DNA from: S015-6 sp964384945
Lineage (GTDB): Bacteria; Desulfobacterota; DSWW01
Assembly: GCA_964384945.1 (NCBI GenBank)
Contig: CAYLMK010000009.1
Coordinates: 159,703 to 223,702, forward strand
Length of the DNA: 64,000 bases
Reading direction: 5' to 3'
The notes beneath the pieces are model-generated. The model saw nothing but the letters and a program-made list of their open reading frames with translations. It was not told the origin of the DNA and made no database searches. Every line of letters begins with the position of its first letter. The stretch's first letter is position 1. A program made the translations under genes and the position numbers. Shown here piece by piece: positions 1 to 8,701 of this stretch.

Positions 1-1
1 G

Positions 2-529
2 GGGAACGTGAGCCGCGCGGCCAGGGAGCAGGGCACGAAATACTACTATGACCTGTACCTGCCCGAGGAGACGGAACGATACGTGTTCCGCATCCTGGCC
101 CTGAAGCTCTTCATGGAGGATCCGAGGATCCATTCGATTGATGTCCCGGAGGAGGAACTCTATGTCCTGCCCAAGGTGAGGGAGGTCGAGATCCGGAACG
201 CGCTGCCCCTGACCGTCGAGATCCTCGCCTCCTCGGCGAACGTCGGCGCGCGGACGATCCGCGTGCTGAACCCGTGGATGCGGCAGAACGTCCTGCCCGC
301 GGGCAAGTACCTGATCGCCGTGCCCGCGGAGGAGGCGGAGGGATACGCGGAGCGGGTGGCGCAACGCCTGGCCGGAAGGAAGAAGATCGTTCACACCGTC
401 GAACCGGGCGAGAGCATCTCCACCATCGCCTCGAACTACAAGGTGCCGGTCGAGGCCATCGCGAAATGGAACAACCTCACCGACGACTCCGCGATTCAAA
501 ACGGACAGAAGCTCACGATCTGGCAATAG
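2..529 (+). CDS. 3' part of a lytic murein transglycosylase with C-terminal LysM (MltD-like), truncated by window edge
   Basis: The reading frame is open from base 2, so the gene starts outside the window. The visible part begins with a segment (YYYDLYLPEETERYVFRIL) that matches the region after the catalytic domain of MltD-type lytic transglycosylases. A short peptidoglycan-binding-type segment follows, and then one LysM domain (about residues 127-173, with HTVEPGESISTIASNY and VEAIAKWNNL). Family members cleave peptidoglycan in the periplasm and bind glycan through LysM. The catalytic Glu and signal peptide would lie upstream and cannot be seen. The esterase gene starts 12 bases after the stop, so the two may be co-transcribed. 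A plain LysM protein beginning at the GTG at base 8 is possible but less likely, because the upstream homology appears cut off. Confidence 0.7.
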   Translation, partial: GNVSRAAREQGTKYYYDLYLPEETERYVFRILALKLFMEDPRIHSIDVPEEELYVLPKVREVEIRNALPLTVEILASSANVGARTIRVLNPWMRQNVLPAGKYLIAVPAEEAEGYAERVAQRLAGRKKIVHTVEPGESISTIASNYKVPVEAIAKWNNLTDDSAIQNGQKLTIWQ

Positions 530-541
530 GAGGGGCAAGGC

Positions 542-1510
542 ATGGCGAGCGCACGGGCCAGGCTGGCCTGGAGGCTTCTCGAGCTGAGCGCCAGGCTGCC
601 GGGAGCGGCCAAGCCTCGATTCCCTCCGGCCGAGGAGCTGGCCGCCGGACTCACGGAGGATCACAAGCGCATCATCGCGGAACGAAGGGCCCGGATGGAG
701 CGCATGGCCAAACTCAGCCCGCCCCCTCCGGAAGCCCGCTTCGAGCCCGCGGATGCGGACGGCGTCCGCGCCGAGTGGGTTTCAGGCCCGGCTGCGCGCC
801 GGGACCACGCCGTTCTCTACCTGCACGGCGGGGGATACTATGCGGGCTCCCTGAAGACCCACCGGGGGCTCGCCGCGAGGATCTCCCTGGAGGCCGCCGC
901 CCCTGTCCTGCTCGCGGACTACCGGCTTGCGCCCGAAAACCCCTTTCCGGCGGCCGTCCAGGACGCTGCCCGCGCATACCGCTGGCTGCTGCGCAACGGG
1001 TTCTCCGCCGGGCGGCTCGCGGTTGCCGGGGACTCGGCGGGCGGGGGGCTCGCGGTTGCAGCGATGCTCGAGATCAAGGCCTCGGGGGAGCCGCTCCCTG
1101 CGGCGGGCGTCTGTCTCTCGCCCTGGTTCGATCTCGCCATGACGGGAGAGTCGCTCCGGACCCGCGCCTCCGCGGATCCGATCATTCGCCCCTCGGACCT
1201 GCCCTTTGTGGCCAACTGCTACCTCGGCAAGGCCGATCCCAGGACGCCGACCGCATCCCCGCTTTACGGAGACCTCGCGGGCCTGCCGCCGATCCTGATC
1301 CAGGTAGGTACCGATGAAATCCTGCTCGACGATTCACGCCGCTTTGCGGAGCGGGCCCGGGAGGCGGCAGTTCATGTACGGCTCGACATCTGGGAGGGGA
1401 TGATCCATGTCTGGCAGGCCTATGCCCGGCTGGTCCCCGAGGCCCGCCGCGCCATCGAGGGGATCGGTGCATTCCTCCGGGCCGCATGGGCGGCGTCAGG
1501 CCCGGAATGA
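542..1510 (+). CDS. Alpha/beta hydrolase, HSL-type esterase
   Basis: This 322-aa protein is of the hormone-sensitive-lipase (acetyl esterase) family, which hydrolyses short acyl esters. The oxyanion motif HGGG is at residues 95-98 and the nucleophile elbow GDSAG has Ser165. The family segment DYRLAPENPFPAA lies before it. An acid residue in GTDEILLDD and a His in EGMIHVWQ complete the triad. There is no signal peptide, so it is probably cytoplasmic. The ATG follows GGAGGGGCAAGGC. The last codons (Ser-Gly-Pro-Glu-stop) lie in a 20-bp sequence that recurs with one mismatch at 15642-15661, so the C-terminus was probably shaped by a dispersed repeat. The substrate cannot be told from sequence. 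Confidence 0.88.
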   Translation: MASARARLAWRLLELSARLPGAAKPRFPPAEELAAGLTEDHKRIIAERRARMERMAKLSPPPPEARFEPADADGVRAEWVSGPAARRDHAVLYLHGGGYYAGSLKTHRGLAARISLEAAAPVLLADYRLAPENPFPAAVQDAARAYRWLLRNGFSAGRLAVAGDSAGGGLAVAAMLEIKASGEPLPAAGVCLSPWFDLAMTGESLRTRASADPIIRPSDLPFVANCYLGKADPRTPTASPLYGDLAGLPPILIQVGTDEILLDDSRRFAERAREAAVHVRLDIWEGMIHVWQAYARLVPEARRAIEGIGAFLRAAWAASGPE

Positions 1511-1514
1511 CAAG
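1495..1514. repeat. Half copy of dispersed CCCGGAATGACA repeat
   Basis: Twenty bases match 15642-15661 with one difference. The copy overlaps the stop codon of the upstream esterase gene. Only the right half of the palindrome seen at 15634-15656 is present here. Confidence 0.6.
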
Positions 1515-1568
1515 AAAGGCCGAACCGCCCGCGCCCGAGACAGGACTCGTGGGTAGAGGAGGGCAGGG

Positions 1569-3692
1569 CTAGGAACCGGGTCGGGTGAGCAGGATCCGGC
1601 TGTCCGCCACCACACAGCCCTCCCCTTCCGGGTAGACGATCATCGGGTTCACGTCCAGCTCGGCGATCTCGGGGTGGTCGCTGACCATCTGGGAGAGCCG
1701 CAGGATGCAGTCCTTGATCGCATCCACGTCCGACGGGGGCATCCCGCGGGTGCCCCGGAGCACCTTGTAGGCCTTGATGCTCCGGATCATGATCTCGGCG
1801 CTCACCTCCCACATCGGGGCCAGGCGGAAGGTCACGTCCTGCAGGGTCTCCACAAAGGTGCCGCCCAGCCCGAACATGCAGACAGGCCCGAACGTGGGGT
1901 CCCGGGTGGCCCCGAGGATCACCTCCACGCCGCCCCGGGCCATCTTCTCCATGAGCACACCGTGAATGTCGGCCGAGGGGTTGAATGCCTTGGCGTTGGC
2001 CAGGATGGACGCGAAGGCCTTGCGCGCTTGCTCGACCGTCTTGATCTTGAGTTCCACCCCTCCGGCATCGAACTTGTGGGCGATGTCCGGAGAGGCGATC
2101 TTCATGGCCACCGGGAAGCCGATTTCCTCGGCCGCGGCCTCGATCTCGTCGGCTTCCCGCAGAAGGCGGCTCTTCAGGACCGGAAAGCCGTAGCACTGGA
2201 GGATCTCGTTCGCCTCCTTCTCGTGCATCAGGTACCGGTCCCTCTCCCCGAGCTTCCTGCGGATGATCTGCCCGGCCGTCTCCCGGTCGGCCGCCACGCG
2301 GCGCACCTGCCTGCGCTCGAGGCTGAGGAGGCCCCCGAAGGTCACCATGCCGGACATCGCCCGGACCGCGGACTCCGGAAAGGGGTAGTTCGGGATCCCG
2401 TGCTTCTCCAGGTGCTTGACCCCCTCGGAGACGTCCACGATCCCCATGAAGGAGCAGAGGACCGGCTTGTCGATCCCCTGCCGGACCCGTGGGACGATCT
2501 CCGCCGTCTGCAGCACATCGGTCATGGCCTGCGGGGTCAGGATCACGATCGCCCCGTCCACGTTTTCGTCCTCCAGCACATGCCGGATCGCGGCCTCGTA
2601 ACGCTCGTGCGTCGCGTCTCCGATGACGTCGACCGGGTTGTGGATGTTGGCCGTGGGCGGCAGGTCCTTCTTGAGCGCCTCCAGGGTGTTCCCGGAAAAC
2701 TTGGCCAGTTCCAGGCCGTGGCGGACGACCGCGTCCGTGGTCATGATCCCGGGCCCGCCGGCGTTGGTCACGATGGCGATCTTCCTGCCCTTGGGGATGG
2801 GCTGGCTGGAAAAGGCCCTGGCGTAATTGAAAAGCTCCGAGACGCCCTCCACCCGCTGGATCCCGCTCTGGCGAAAGATCGCGTCGTAGGACAGGTCCGA
2901 TCCGGCCAGAGAGCCCGTGTGCGAGGCGGCGGCCCGGGCCCCCTCCGGAGACCGGCCGGACTTGATGGCGAGCATGGGCTTGCGGGCGTCCCAGGTGATC
3001 TCGCGGGCCGTCTCGAGGAACTCGCGGCCGTTCGTGATGTCCTCCAGGTACATGAGAATGACGTGGGTGTCCGGGTCCTCCTTGAGGAATCGGAGCAGGT
3101 CGATCTCGTTGATGTCGGCCTTGTTGCCGAAGCTGATGAACTTGGAGAAGCCGATGTCGCGGCCCGCGGCGAAGTCCAGGACGGCCGTACAGAGGGCGCC
3201 CGACTGGGAGATGAAGGCGATGTTGCCCGCCTTGGGCATCTTGGTGGCGAAGCTCGCGTTCATCATGACCTTTTGGTCCGTGTTGATGATGCCCAGGCAG
3301 TTCGGCCCCACGAGGCGGATCTTGTGCTCCTTGACGATCTGCTTGACCCGCTTCTCCAGCTCCACCCCCTTGCCGCCCACCTCCTTGAACCCGGCGCTGA
3401 CCACGATCACTCCCTTGACCTGCTTGGCGGCCGCCTCCTCCATCATGGAGGGCACCTTCTCGGCCGGCACGATGAGCACGGCCATGTCCACCTCGTCCGG
3501 GATGTCGGCGAGCCGCGGGTAGGTCTTCACGCTCTGGACGGACTTCAACCTCGGGTTGACCGGATAGAGGATTCCCCGGTAGCCTGCGTTCAGGATGTTC
3601 CGGAAGACCGAAAGTCCCACGCTGCCGGGCCGGTCCGTGGCCCCCACGACCGCGATGGACTGCGGGTTCATGATGCACTGAATGTTCTTCAT
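1569..3692 (-). CDS. Acetate/acyl-CoA ligase (ADP-forming), fused alpha-beta subunits
   Basis: This 707-aa NDP-forming acyl-CoA synthetase interconverts an acyl-CoA plus ADP and phosphate with the free acid, CoA and ATP. The order is an N-terminal CoA-binding Rossmann domain (PQSIAVVGATDRPGSVG), succinyl-CoA-ligase-like domains with the phosphorylated His in AASHTGSLAGSD, and a C-terminal ATP-grasp domain (GFPVAMKIASPDIAHKFDAGGV). The start is the ATG at 3692 after GGGGGTAG. A further in-frame extension to 3788 has no family match. The gene is divergent from a ThDP lyase across about 160 bp, which suggests a shared control region and a joint role in CoA-ester metabolism (inference). The acyl substrate is unknown. 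Confidence 0.92.
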   Translation of the reverse strand: MKNIQCIMNPQSIAVVGATDRPGSVGLSVFRNILNAGYRGILYPVNPRLKSVQSVKTYPRLADIPDEVDMAVLIVPAEKVPSMMEEAAAKQVKGVIVVSAGFKEVGGKGVELEKRVKQIVKEHKIRLVGPNCLGIINTDQKVMMNASFATKMPKAGNIAFISQSGALCTAVLDFAAGRDIGFSKFISFGNKADINEIDLLRFLKEDPDTHVILMYLEDITNGREFLETAREITWDARKPMLAIKSGRSPEGARAAASHTGSLAGSDLSYDAIFRQSGIQRVEGVSELFNYARAFSSQPIPKGRKIAIVTNAGGPGIMTTDAVVRHGLELAKFSGNTLEALKKDLPPTANIHNPVDVIGDATHERYEAAIRHVLEDENVDGAIVILTPQAMTDVLQTAEIVPRVRQGIDKPVLCSFMGIVDVSEGVKHLEKHGIPNYPFPESAVRAMSGMVTFGGLLSLERRQVRRVAADRETAGQIIRRKLGERDRYLMHEKEANEILQCYGFPVLKSRLLREADEIEAAAEEIGFPVAMKIASPDIAHKFDAGGVELKIKTVEQARKAFASILANAKAFNPSADIHGVLMEKMARGGVEVILGATRDPTFGPVCMFGLGGTFVETLQDVTFRLAPMWEVSAEIMIRSIKAYKVLRGTRGMPPSDVDAIKDCILRLSQMVSDHPEIAELDVNPMIVYPEGEGCVVADSRILLTRPGS

Positions 3693-3852
3693 TCCGCTAC
3701 CCCCGGCTGCGAGCGACTCGCGCGTCATTCGGAACGCCTCGGAACGGCATCTAAGGAGAATCCGGCGTGATGCCGGCGCACGTATCATAGGGGAAACGGC
3801 TCTATTCGATCAAGCTCACCCCTCCGGGACGGCTCGGAAGAAGGAGGAAGGC

Positions 3853-5496
3853 ATGGCGGACCTGTTGGGCGGCTACCTGGTGGCCAAGGCACTGAAGCGG
3901 CAGGGCGTGGAGTGCATCTTCATGCTCTGCGGCGGGCATATCACCCCGATCTACATGGGATGCCACGAGGAGGGCATCCGGCTCGTCGACGTCCGCCACG
4001 AACAGACCGCGGGCTACGCGGCCGACGGCTGGGCGAGGGTGACGAGGAAGCCCGGCGTGGCCATGGTCACGGCAGGGCCGGGCGTGACCAACGCGGTCAC
4101 CGCGATTGCGAACGCCCACCGGGCCGAATCTCCGATCGTGGTCATCGGAGGCCGGAGCCCGAAAAAGGACTTTGAGAAGGGCTCTCTCCAGGAGATGGAC
4201 CACGCCGAACTCCTGCGGCCGATCACCAAGTGGGCCCGTTGCGTGCCCTCCGCCGAGCGCATCCCGGAGTACGTGGAGATCGCCTTCCGGACGGCATCCT
4301 CGGGCAGGCCGGGGCCTGTCTTCCTCGAGATCCCGGTGGACATCCTGCTCGAGGTGGTGAGCGAAGAGAAGATCGCCTGGCCGGACCGGTCGGATACCCG
4401 GGCGCGTCCCTGGGGGGATCCGGCCGCGGTCCGCGAGGCGGCGGGCGTCTTGGCCAGGGCGAAGAGGCCGGTCGTCATGGGCGGAAGCCCGCTGTGGTGG
4501 GCGGGCGCGGCGCCGCTTCTCCGCCAGTTCGCCGAGACGACCCGGTTCCCCGTGTTCCTGAACGCCATGGGCCGGGGGGCCCTGCCCCCGAGCCACCCGT
4601 ACCACTTCTCGTACGCCCGCCGCCATGCCCTGGCCGAGGCGGACGCGGTGCTCACCCTGGGCGTCCCGCAGGACTTCCGCATGCGCTACGGCAGGGCGAT
4701 CAGCGCGCAGGCCGCCTGGATCCAGGTCGAAACCGACGCCGGCCTGATCGGGCAGAACCGCAACCCGCAGATCGCGATCGTCGGGGACATGGCCGCCGTC
4801 CTCGAGCAGTTGACAGAGCAACTGGGCCCCCGCAAGGAACTCCCCTGGATCGAGGAGTTGCGCGGCCTGGAGAGGAAACAGGCGGCCGAAATCGAGAGGA
4901 AATGCGGCCGCGACGGGATCCCGATCAACCATTACAGGCTCGTAAAGGAGGTAAACGACATCCTGGACGAAGATACGATCTTGATCGGCGACGGCGGGGA
5001 CATCGTCGTACTGGCGGGCCGGATCGTCCGGGTCCACGGCCACGGCCACTGGATGGACCCCGGGCCCATGGGCGTGCTTGGCGTGGGGCTCCCCTTCGCC
5101 ATGGCCGCCAAGCTGGCCAGGCCCGAAAAGAAAGTGCTCGTCCTGAACGGCGACGGCGCCTTCGGCATCACGGCCGTGGACTTCGACACCCTGGTGCGCT
5201 TCAACGTGCCCGTGGTCCTGGTGATCGGGAACGACGCGGGCTGGGGGCAGATGCGAACCCCGCAGCTCATGCTCTTCGGCCAGGACCGAAGCGTGGGCAC
5301 CGACCTGAGCCCCGCGGCCCGGTACGACCTTCTGGCCGAGTCCCTGGGCGGCCACGGCGAACGGGTCACCGAGCCGGACCGGATCAGGCCCGCCATCCTG
5401 CGGGCCCTGGATTCCGGCAGGCCTGCCGTGGTAGACGTGATGCTGGACCCGCGGGGGCTGGCCGACGAGGCGAACACCCGGGAGTTGGCCATCTGA
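3853..5496 (+). CDS. Thiamine-diphosphate lyase, ILVBL/HACL2-like (acetolactate synthase superfamily)
   Basis: This 547-aa ThDP enzyme has the three usual domains: an N-terminal PYR domain with the activating Glu (VDVRHEQTAGYAADGWAR), a central domain, and a C-terminal PP domain with the metal/ThDP motif GDGAFGI and the downstream IGNDAGWGQM. Recalled sequence of human ILVBL (2-hydroxyacyl-CoA lyase 2) matches in several blocks, notably GGHI.P near the N-terminus, YGR..S in the middle and GNDAGW near the end. This resembles a 2-hydroxyacyl-CoA lyase more than a biosynthetic acetolactate synthase, and no small regulatory subunit is nearby. AAGGAGGAAGGC precedes the ATG. Cleavage of 2-hydroxyacyl-CoA to formyl-CoA and an aldehyde is inferred. 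Other ThDP activities remain possible. Confidence 0.8.
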   Translation: MADLLGGYLVAKALKRQGVECIFMLCGGHITPIYMGCHEEGIRLVDVRHEQTAGYAADGWARVTRKPGVAMVTAGPGVTNAVTAIANAHRAESPIVVIGGRSPKKDFEKGSLQEMDHAELLRPITKWARCVPSAERIPEYVEIAFRTASSGRPGPVFLEIPVDILLEVVSEEKIAWPDRSDTRARPWGDPAAVREAAGVLARAKRPVVMGGSPLWWAGAAPLLRQFAETTRFPVFLNAMGRGALPPSHPYHFSYARRHALAEADAVLTLGVPQDFRMRYGRAISAQAAWIQVETDAGLIGQNRNPQIAIVGDMAAVLEQLTEQLGPRKELPWIEELRGLERKQAAEIERKCGRDGIPINHYRLVKEVNDILDEDTILIGDGGDIVVLAGRIVRVHGHGHWMDPGPMGVLGVGLPFAMAAKLARPEKKVLVLNGDGAFGITAVDFDTLVRFNVPVVLVIGNDAGWGQMRTPQLMLFGQDRSVGTDLSPAARYDLLAESLGGHGERVTEPDRIRPAILRALDSGRPAVVDVMLDPRGLADEANTRELAI

Positions 5497-5590
5497 TGCG
5501 GAGAGGCGTTCCGCCGAGGAGATCCGACCGATGAGAAGGACGGAAGACTTCAAGACGCCATCCAATCTGCTCAAGTGAGGAAGAGCCGCA

Positions 5591-6097
5591 GTGCCTCGAA
5601 CAAGTCTCCTTCGGGTCTTCGCGCTCCTCGTGCTGGTCGGCGCAAACGCCGCCTGCGAGCGGTCGGGCCCGCTGGAGGTGGAGTCGATCCGGCAATGGGC
5701 CGAGACCGCGGGCTACGCGTGGATCGAGGGGCCGGACGAGATTCGAAGCGAACAGGCCTTTTACGATTACGTGAACGGCGCGGCCCAGCCCATCATCGAC
5801 CTGGGCTGGAAGCGCTCGGTTTACGGCGTGCTCACGCGGGAGGGGCGCCGTCTACGGCTGACCGTGCACGAGATGAAGTCCCCGAGAGAGGCCATCGCCA
5901 TCTTCGACCAGAACGTGGCGGGCGACACGCAACCCGTCTCCGTCGGAGAGAAGGCCGTCACCTGGGATCGGGGCGAATTCTCCCGGGGGATCCTCTTCCG
6001 GCAGGCCGCCCTCTCCTGCGAACTCGTCTTCGAGAAGGAGGGCGGAAAAGAAGAACTCCTCGGTCTGGCCTCCTCCCTCGCGGCCCGGATGAGGTGA
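5591..6097 (+). CDS. Probable lipoprotein, DUF6599-like
   Basis: This 168-aa protein starts at GTG. A hydrophobic signal (LLRVFALLVLVGANAAC) ends in a cysteine at residue 22 that fits a lipoprotein cleavage site, though the box (NAAC) is not ideal. The mature part carries YDYVNGAAQPIIDLGW, typical of the DUF6599 family, followed by beta-rich sequence (LRLTVHEMKSPREAIAIFDQ). Function is unknown in the family. It sits alone, downstream of the ThDP lyase with about 95 bp between. Confidence 0.6.
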   Translation: MPRTSLLRVFALLVLVGANAACERSGPLEVESIRQWAETAGYAWIEGPDEIRSEQAFYDYVNGAAQPIIDLGWKRSVYGVLTREGRRLRLTVHEMKSPREAIAIFDQNVAGDTQPVSVGEKAVTWDRGEFSRGILFRQAALSCELVFEKEGGKEELLGLASSLAARMR

Positions 6098-6203
6098 GGT
6101 CGACCGGATTGTGGATATCCCCACGCGGCACCTCTGCTGACGCTCGACCGCCGATTGAGCCGGTCCGCACAGAGACTCGGCATTTCGTCACTGGGGGCTT
6201 AGC

Positions 6204-6446
6204 ATGGACGTATATACGCATTCTGAGGCAAGACAGCGTCTCGCCAGTCTTCTTGACAAGGCCGAGGCAACCGGAAAGGTTCTGATCCGCCGCCGGGACG
6301 GGTCCGCCTTTGCCTTGACGCCCGAGCGAACCAAGAAGTCGCCGCTGGACGTGCCCTCTATCCGAGCGGACATCTCCACGCAAGAATTGGTTTCGATCTT
6401 ACGAAAAGAGAGGAGCAGAACGAGAGGGAGGAAGCAAAGCGCCTAG
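6204..6446 (+). CDS. Orphan Phd/YefM-type antitoxin-like protein
   Basis: This 80-aa protein begins MDVYTHSEARQRLASLLDKA, the N-terminal DNA-binding fold of Phd/YefM antitoxins, followed by VLIRRRDGSAFALTP. The C-terminal toxin-binding part is short and basic (SILRKERSRTRGRKQSA). Family antitoxins repress their own operon and neutralise a RelE/Doc-type toxin. No toxin gene is visible within 700 bp on either strand, so this looks like an orphan or a remnant. It lies just upstream of tRNA-Arg and an ATPase pseudogene, in the least gene-dense stretch of the window. Confidence 0.7.
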   Translation: MDVYTHSEARQRLASLLDKAEATGKVLIRRRDGSAFALTPERTKKSPLDVPSIRADISTQELVSILRKERSRTRGRKQSA

Positions 6447-6524
6447 CACCTCGACCGTGGCGTTGCCCGGGGTGGTGAAAGGCCAATGTCTCTTCCGTGA
6501 GAATGTCCCTGACTCCCGAGAGAT

Positions 6525-6553
6525 TTGAAACCAACTCCTGGGAGTGATATAAA
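6525..6553 (+). promoter_or_regulatory. Sigma-70 promoter for tRNA-Arg
   Basis: TTGAAA at 6525-6530 and TATAAA at 6548-6553 are separated by exactly 17 bases. A start near 6560 would give a leader of about 70 bases before the tRNA. Confidence 0.6.
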
Positions 6554-6630
6554 CGAAATTCGGCCCGGAGAGCGGCCGTATACAACTGCGGCGGCCATAT
6601 CTGAACCGACCGGGCAAGCGTGAATCACGA

Positions 6631-6707
6631 GCGCCCATAGCTCAGCTGGATAGAGCGCCGGACTACGAATCCGAAGGTCGGGTGTTCGAATCACCCTGGG
6701 CGCACCA
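6631..6707 (+). tRNA. tRNA-Arg (anticodon ACG), CCA encoded
   Basis: A complete 77-nt cloverleaf is visible. The acceptor stem is GCGCCCA/TGGGCGC, the D arm contains AGCTCAGCTGGATAGAGC, and the anticodon loop CTACGAA has ACG at 6665-6667. The T arm is GGGTG-TTCGAAT-CACCC and the discriminator A is followed by encoded CCA. The first anticodon-stem pair (positions 27-43) is a C-A mismatch (C6658). The ACG anticodon implies inosine editing by TadA for CGN codons. A strong promoter lies upstream and a terminator downstream. Confidence 0.97.
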
Positions 6708-6715
6708 ATGAAATC

Positions 6716-6748
6716 AAGGGGTTAGGCATCTTGCGTGACCCCTTTTTT
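6716..6748 (+). terminator. Rho-independent terminator of tRNA-Arg
   Basis: The stem AAGGGGTTA pairs with TGACCCCTT (one G-T wobble) around an 11-base loop, and runs into TTTTTT. It begins 9 bases after the CCA end. Confidence 0.85.
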
Positions 6749-7013
6749 ATTCGTGGTGGGCTTATAGGTGGGCGCCGTTCCAGTAGGAACGGCCCCATCA
6801 TGCCACTTGGTACCCTTCCACTACGCCTCCGTCACCGTGTTGTATCGGCAGCGACGACGAAGCAAGGCGGCAAGGGCGGGAAGAAGAGGACCGCCCATCC
6901 GCCTGAAAGCCAGGACCAGCTCTCGTAAGTCTTCAGATAGCCGGAGGCAAGACTTTCAGACACCGGCCACAGACCTTGCAATCAGCCGATCGCCTGGCTT
7001 ACGATTGGACGCC
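6749..7013. other. Non-coding stretch between tRNA terminator and ATPase remnant
   Basis: I see no gene with family resemblance or a ribosome binding site here. Short open frames on both strands look random. Together with the flanking orphan antitoxin and broken ATPase this reads as an eroded accessory patch next to a tRNA. Confidence 0.5.
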
Positions 7014-7169
7014 ATGGACCTGGATACACTCTACCCTCGCCACGCCGAAAAGCGCGTCGTGGAGGCCCTGGCCGACACCCCTGCGGCACTCATTCACGGA
7101 CCTCAGCGTGGGGGAGGGGGAGTCCACCTCATGACCATCCAAAGCGAGATGGCTGCTCCGGGCGTCTGA
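7014..7169 (+). pseudogene. Truncated N-terminus of a DUF4143-type AAA ATPase
   Basis: Translation from ATG 7014 gives LYPRHAEKRVVEALADTP and then ALIHGP. This is the characteristic start of AAA-family ATPases with a C-terminal DUF4143 (usual length about 380-420 aa). In intact members the sequence would continue through a Walker A motif of the type GPRQxGKTT. Here it breaks down at GPQRGGGG, without the GKT, and ends after 51 codons. The rest of the gene is absent. Such ATPases are common in accessory DNA. This is a decayed fragment and not a functional gene. Confidence 0.6.
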
Positions 7170-7251
7170 CTCCCAACCATAGGATCGCAAAGCACTTTCC
7201 CGCCCCTTCGGGCGATTCTTTTCCCCATTCAGGCGGGACAAAGGAGAAGAT

Positions 7252-8652
7252 ATGGCGGCCGACCTTCACACCTTCTTCCATCCCCGAAGCGTCGCCGTGA
7301 TCGGGGCTTCGGCGGTCCCCCACAAGCCCGGCAACGACGTGATCCGCAACATTCTGGCCAACGGGTACGAAGGAGCGCTCTACCTGGTCAATCCCAAGGG
7401 AGAGGACATTCTGGGCATGAAGGCGTATTCATCCATCCAGGACCTGCCCGAGGGAATCGACCTCGCGGTGGTCATTCTTCCCGCCGCCTTGAACCCCGGG
7501 GCCGTCCGCGATTGCGCCGCCAGGGGGATCAAGGCGATCGTGCTCGCCGCCGGCGGGTTTTCCGAGGTGGATGAGAAAGGAGAGGAGCTGCAGGAAGAGC
7601 TGACCCGCGCGGTGCGGGAAACCGGGGTTCGGGTCATCGGCCCCAACACCTCCGGCCACACCTCCACTCCTCACCGTTTCACTTCCACCTTCTTTCCCCA
7701 GGGGAAGATTCCCGGCGGCCCCATTTCCTACATTGCACAGACCGGAAACTTTGCCACCCACACCATGCGCTACATCGCCACGGGCGAGAATTTCGGCGTC
7801 GCCCGCGTGGTGGGGCTGGGAAACAAGGTGGACATCGAAGAGAGCGATGTCCTGGAATACTACCGAACCGACCCGGAAACCAAGGCGGTCTTCATCTACC
7901 TCGAATCCTTCAAGAACCCCCGCCGGTTTCTTTCCATCGCAAGGGAAGTGAGCCGGGAAAAACCCGTCTTTCTCCTCAAGGGAGGCGCCACCGCGGAGGG
8001 TGCCAAGGCGGCGGTTGCCCACACCGCGGCCATGGCCGCCGAGGACCGGATCATCGACGGATTCTTGAAACAAGCCGGGATCGTCCGTATCTACCGGTAT
8101 TCCCACCTCATTCTCGCCGCCAAGGCCCTGGCCTCCATGCCCCTTCCGAAAGGAAACCGGGTAAGCTTTCTCGCCCCCTCCGGGGCCATGCTCGTAGTCC
8201 TGACCGATCTTTGCCAGTCCCTGGGCCTGACAGTCCCCCCCTTCGAGGAGTCCACCCGAGAGTTTCTCCAGGGCATCAGCCCGCCGATCGTGCGCATGCG
8301 GAACCCGGTGGATATCTGGTTCGCCGCAGGGATTCACGGAGTCGAGTTCGCCTATCGCGAAGGGATGGAGGCCGCCTTGAAGGACCCCAATATCGACGCC
8401 GTGGTCCCCATCCTGCAGCTCACCGATGACACCGGCGTGCCGCCTCTGGACTTTGTGGTCGATCTGGCCAAGAAATACCGGGAAAAGCCGATCTATGTAA
8501 CCTTCAGCGGCGAGAAGAAACATATGGACGCCGGGAAGGCCTTCCTCGAACCCCGGGGGGTTCCCACGTTTCCCCGGATCGAGGAACCCTTCGAGGTCTT
8601 ATCCCTCCTGGCCCGCCGCCGGAGGTATATGGAAATGTCTTCCTGTATTTGA
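7252..8652 (+). CDS. Acyl-CoA ligase (NDP-forming) alpha-type protein, lacking ATP-grasp domain
   Basis: This 466-aa protein has the CoA-binding domain (HPRSVAVIGASAVPHKPGNDV) and the two succinyl-CoA-ligase-like domains, with the phosphoryl-carrier His in AVAHTAAMAAED. It ends before the ATP-grasp (beta) domain that the fused homologue at 1569-3692 carries. It therefore matches the alpha subunit of a two-subunit ADP-forming acyl-CoA synthetase, yet no beta gene lies next to it. The start follows AAAGGAGAAGAT. It may pair with an ATP-grasp subunit encoded elsewhere, or act as a CoA-binding protein without ligase activity. The substrate is unknown. Confidence 0.82.
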   Translation: MAADLHTFFHPRSVAVIGASAVPHKPGNDVIRNILANGYEGALYLVNPKGEDILGMKAYSSIQDLPEGIDLAVVILPAALNPGAVRDCAARGIKAIVLAAGGFSEVDEKGEELQEELTRAVRETGVRVIGPNTSGHTSTPHRFTSTFFPQGKIPGGPISYIAQTGNFATHTMRYIATGENFGVARVVGLGNKVDIEESDVLEYYRTDPETKAVFIYLESFKNPRRFLSIAREVSREKPVFLLKGGATAEGAKAAVAHTAAMAAEDRIIDGFLKQAGIVRIYRYSHLILAAKALASMPLPKGNRVSFLAPSGAMLVVLTDLCQSLGLTVPPFEESTREFLQGISPPIVRMRNPVDIWFAAGIHGVEFAYREGMEAALKDPNIDAVVPILQLTDDTGVPPLDFVVDLAKKYREKPIYVTFSGEKKHMDAGKAFLEPRGVPTFPRIEEPFEVLSLLARRRRYMEMSSCI

Positions 8653-8701
8653 TTGAATAGGATCATCCGGACTTCTGACCGGACATGGCGAGGGGTCGAA
8701 G

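Noticed and set aside
1420..3770. Long antisense frames across the acyl-CoA synthetase gene
   Set aside because: They have low-complexity Arg/Gly/His composition, no family motifs and no ribosome binding site, and the opposite frame is a clear enzyme.
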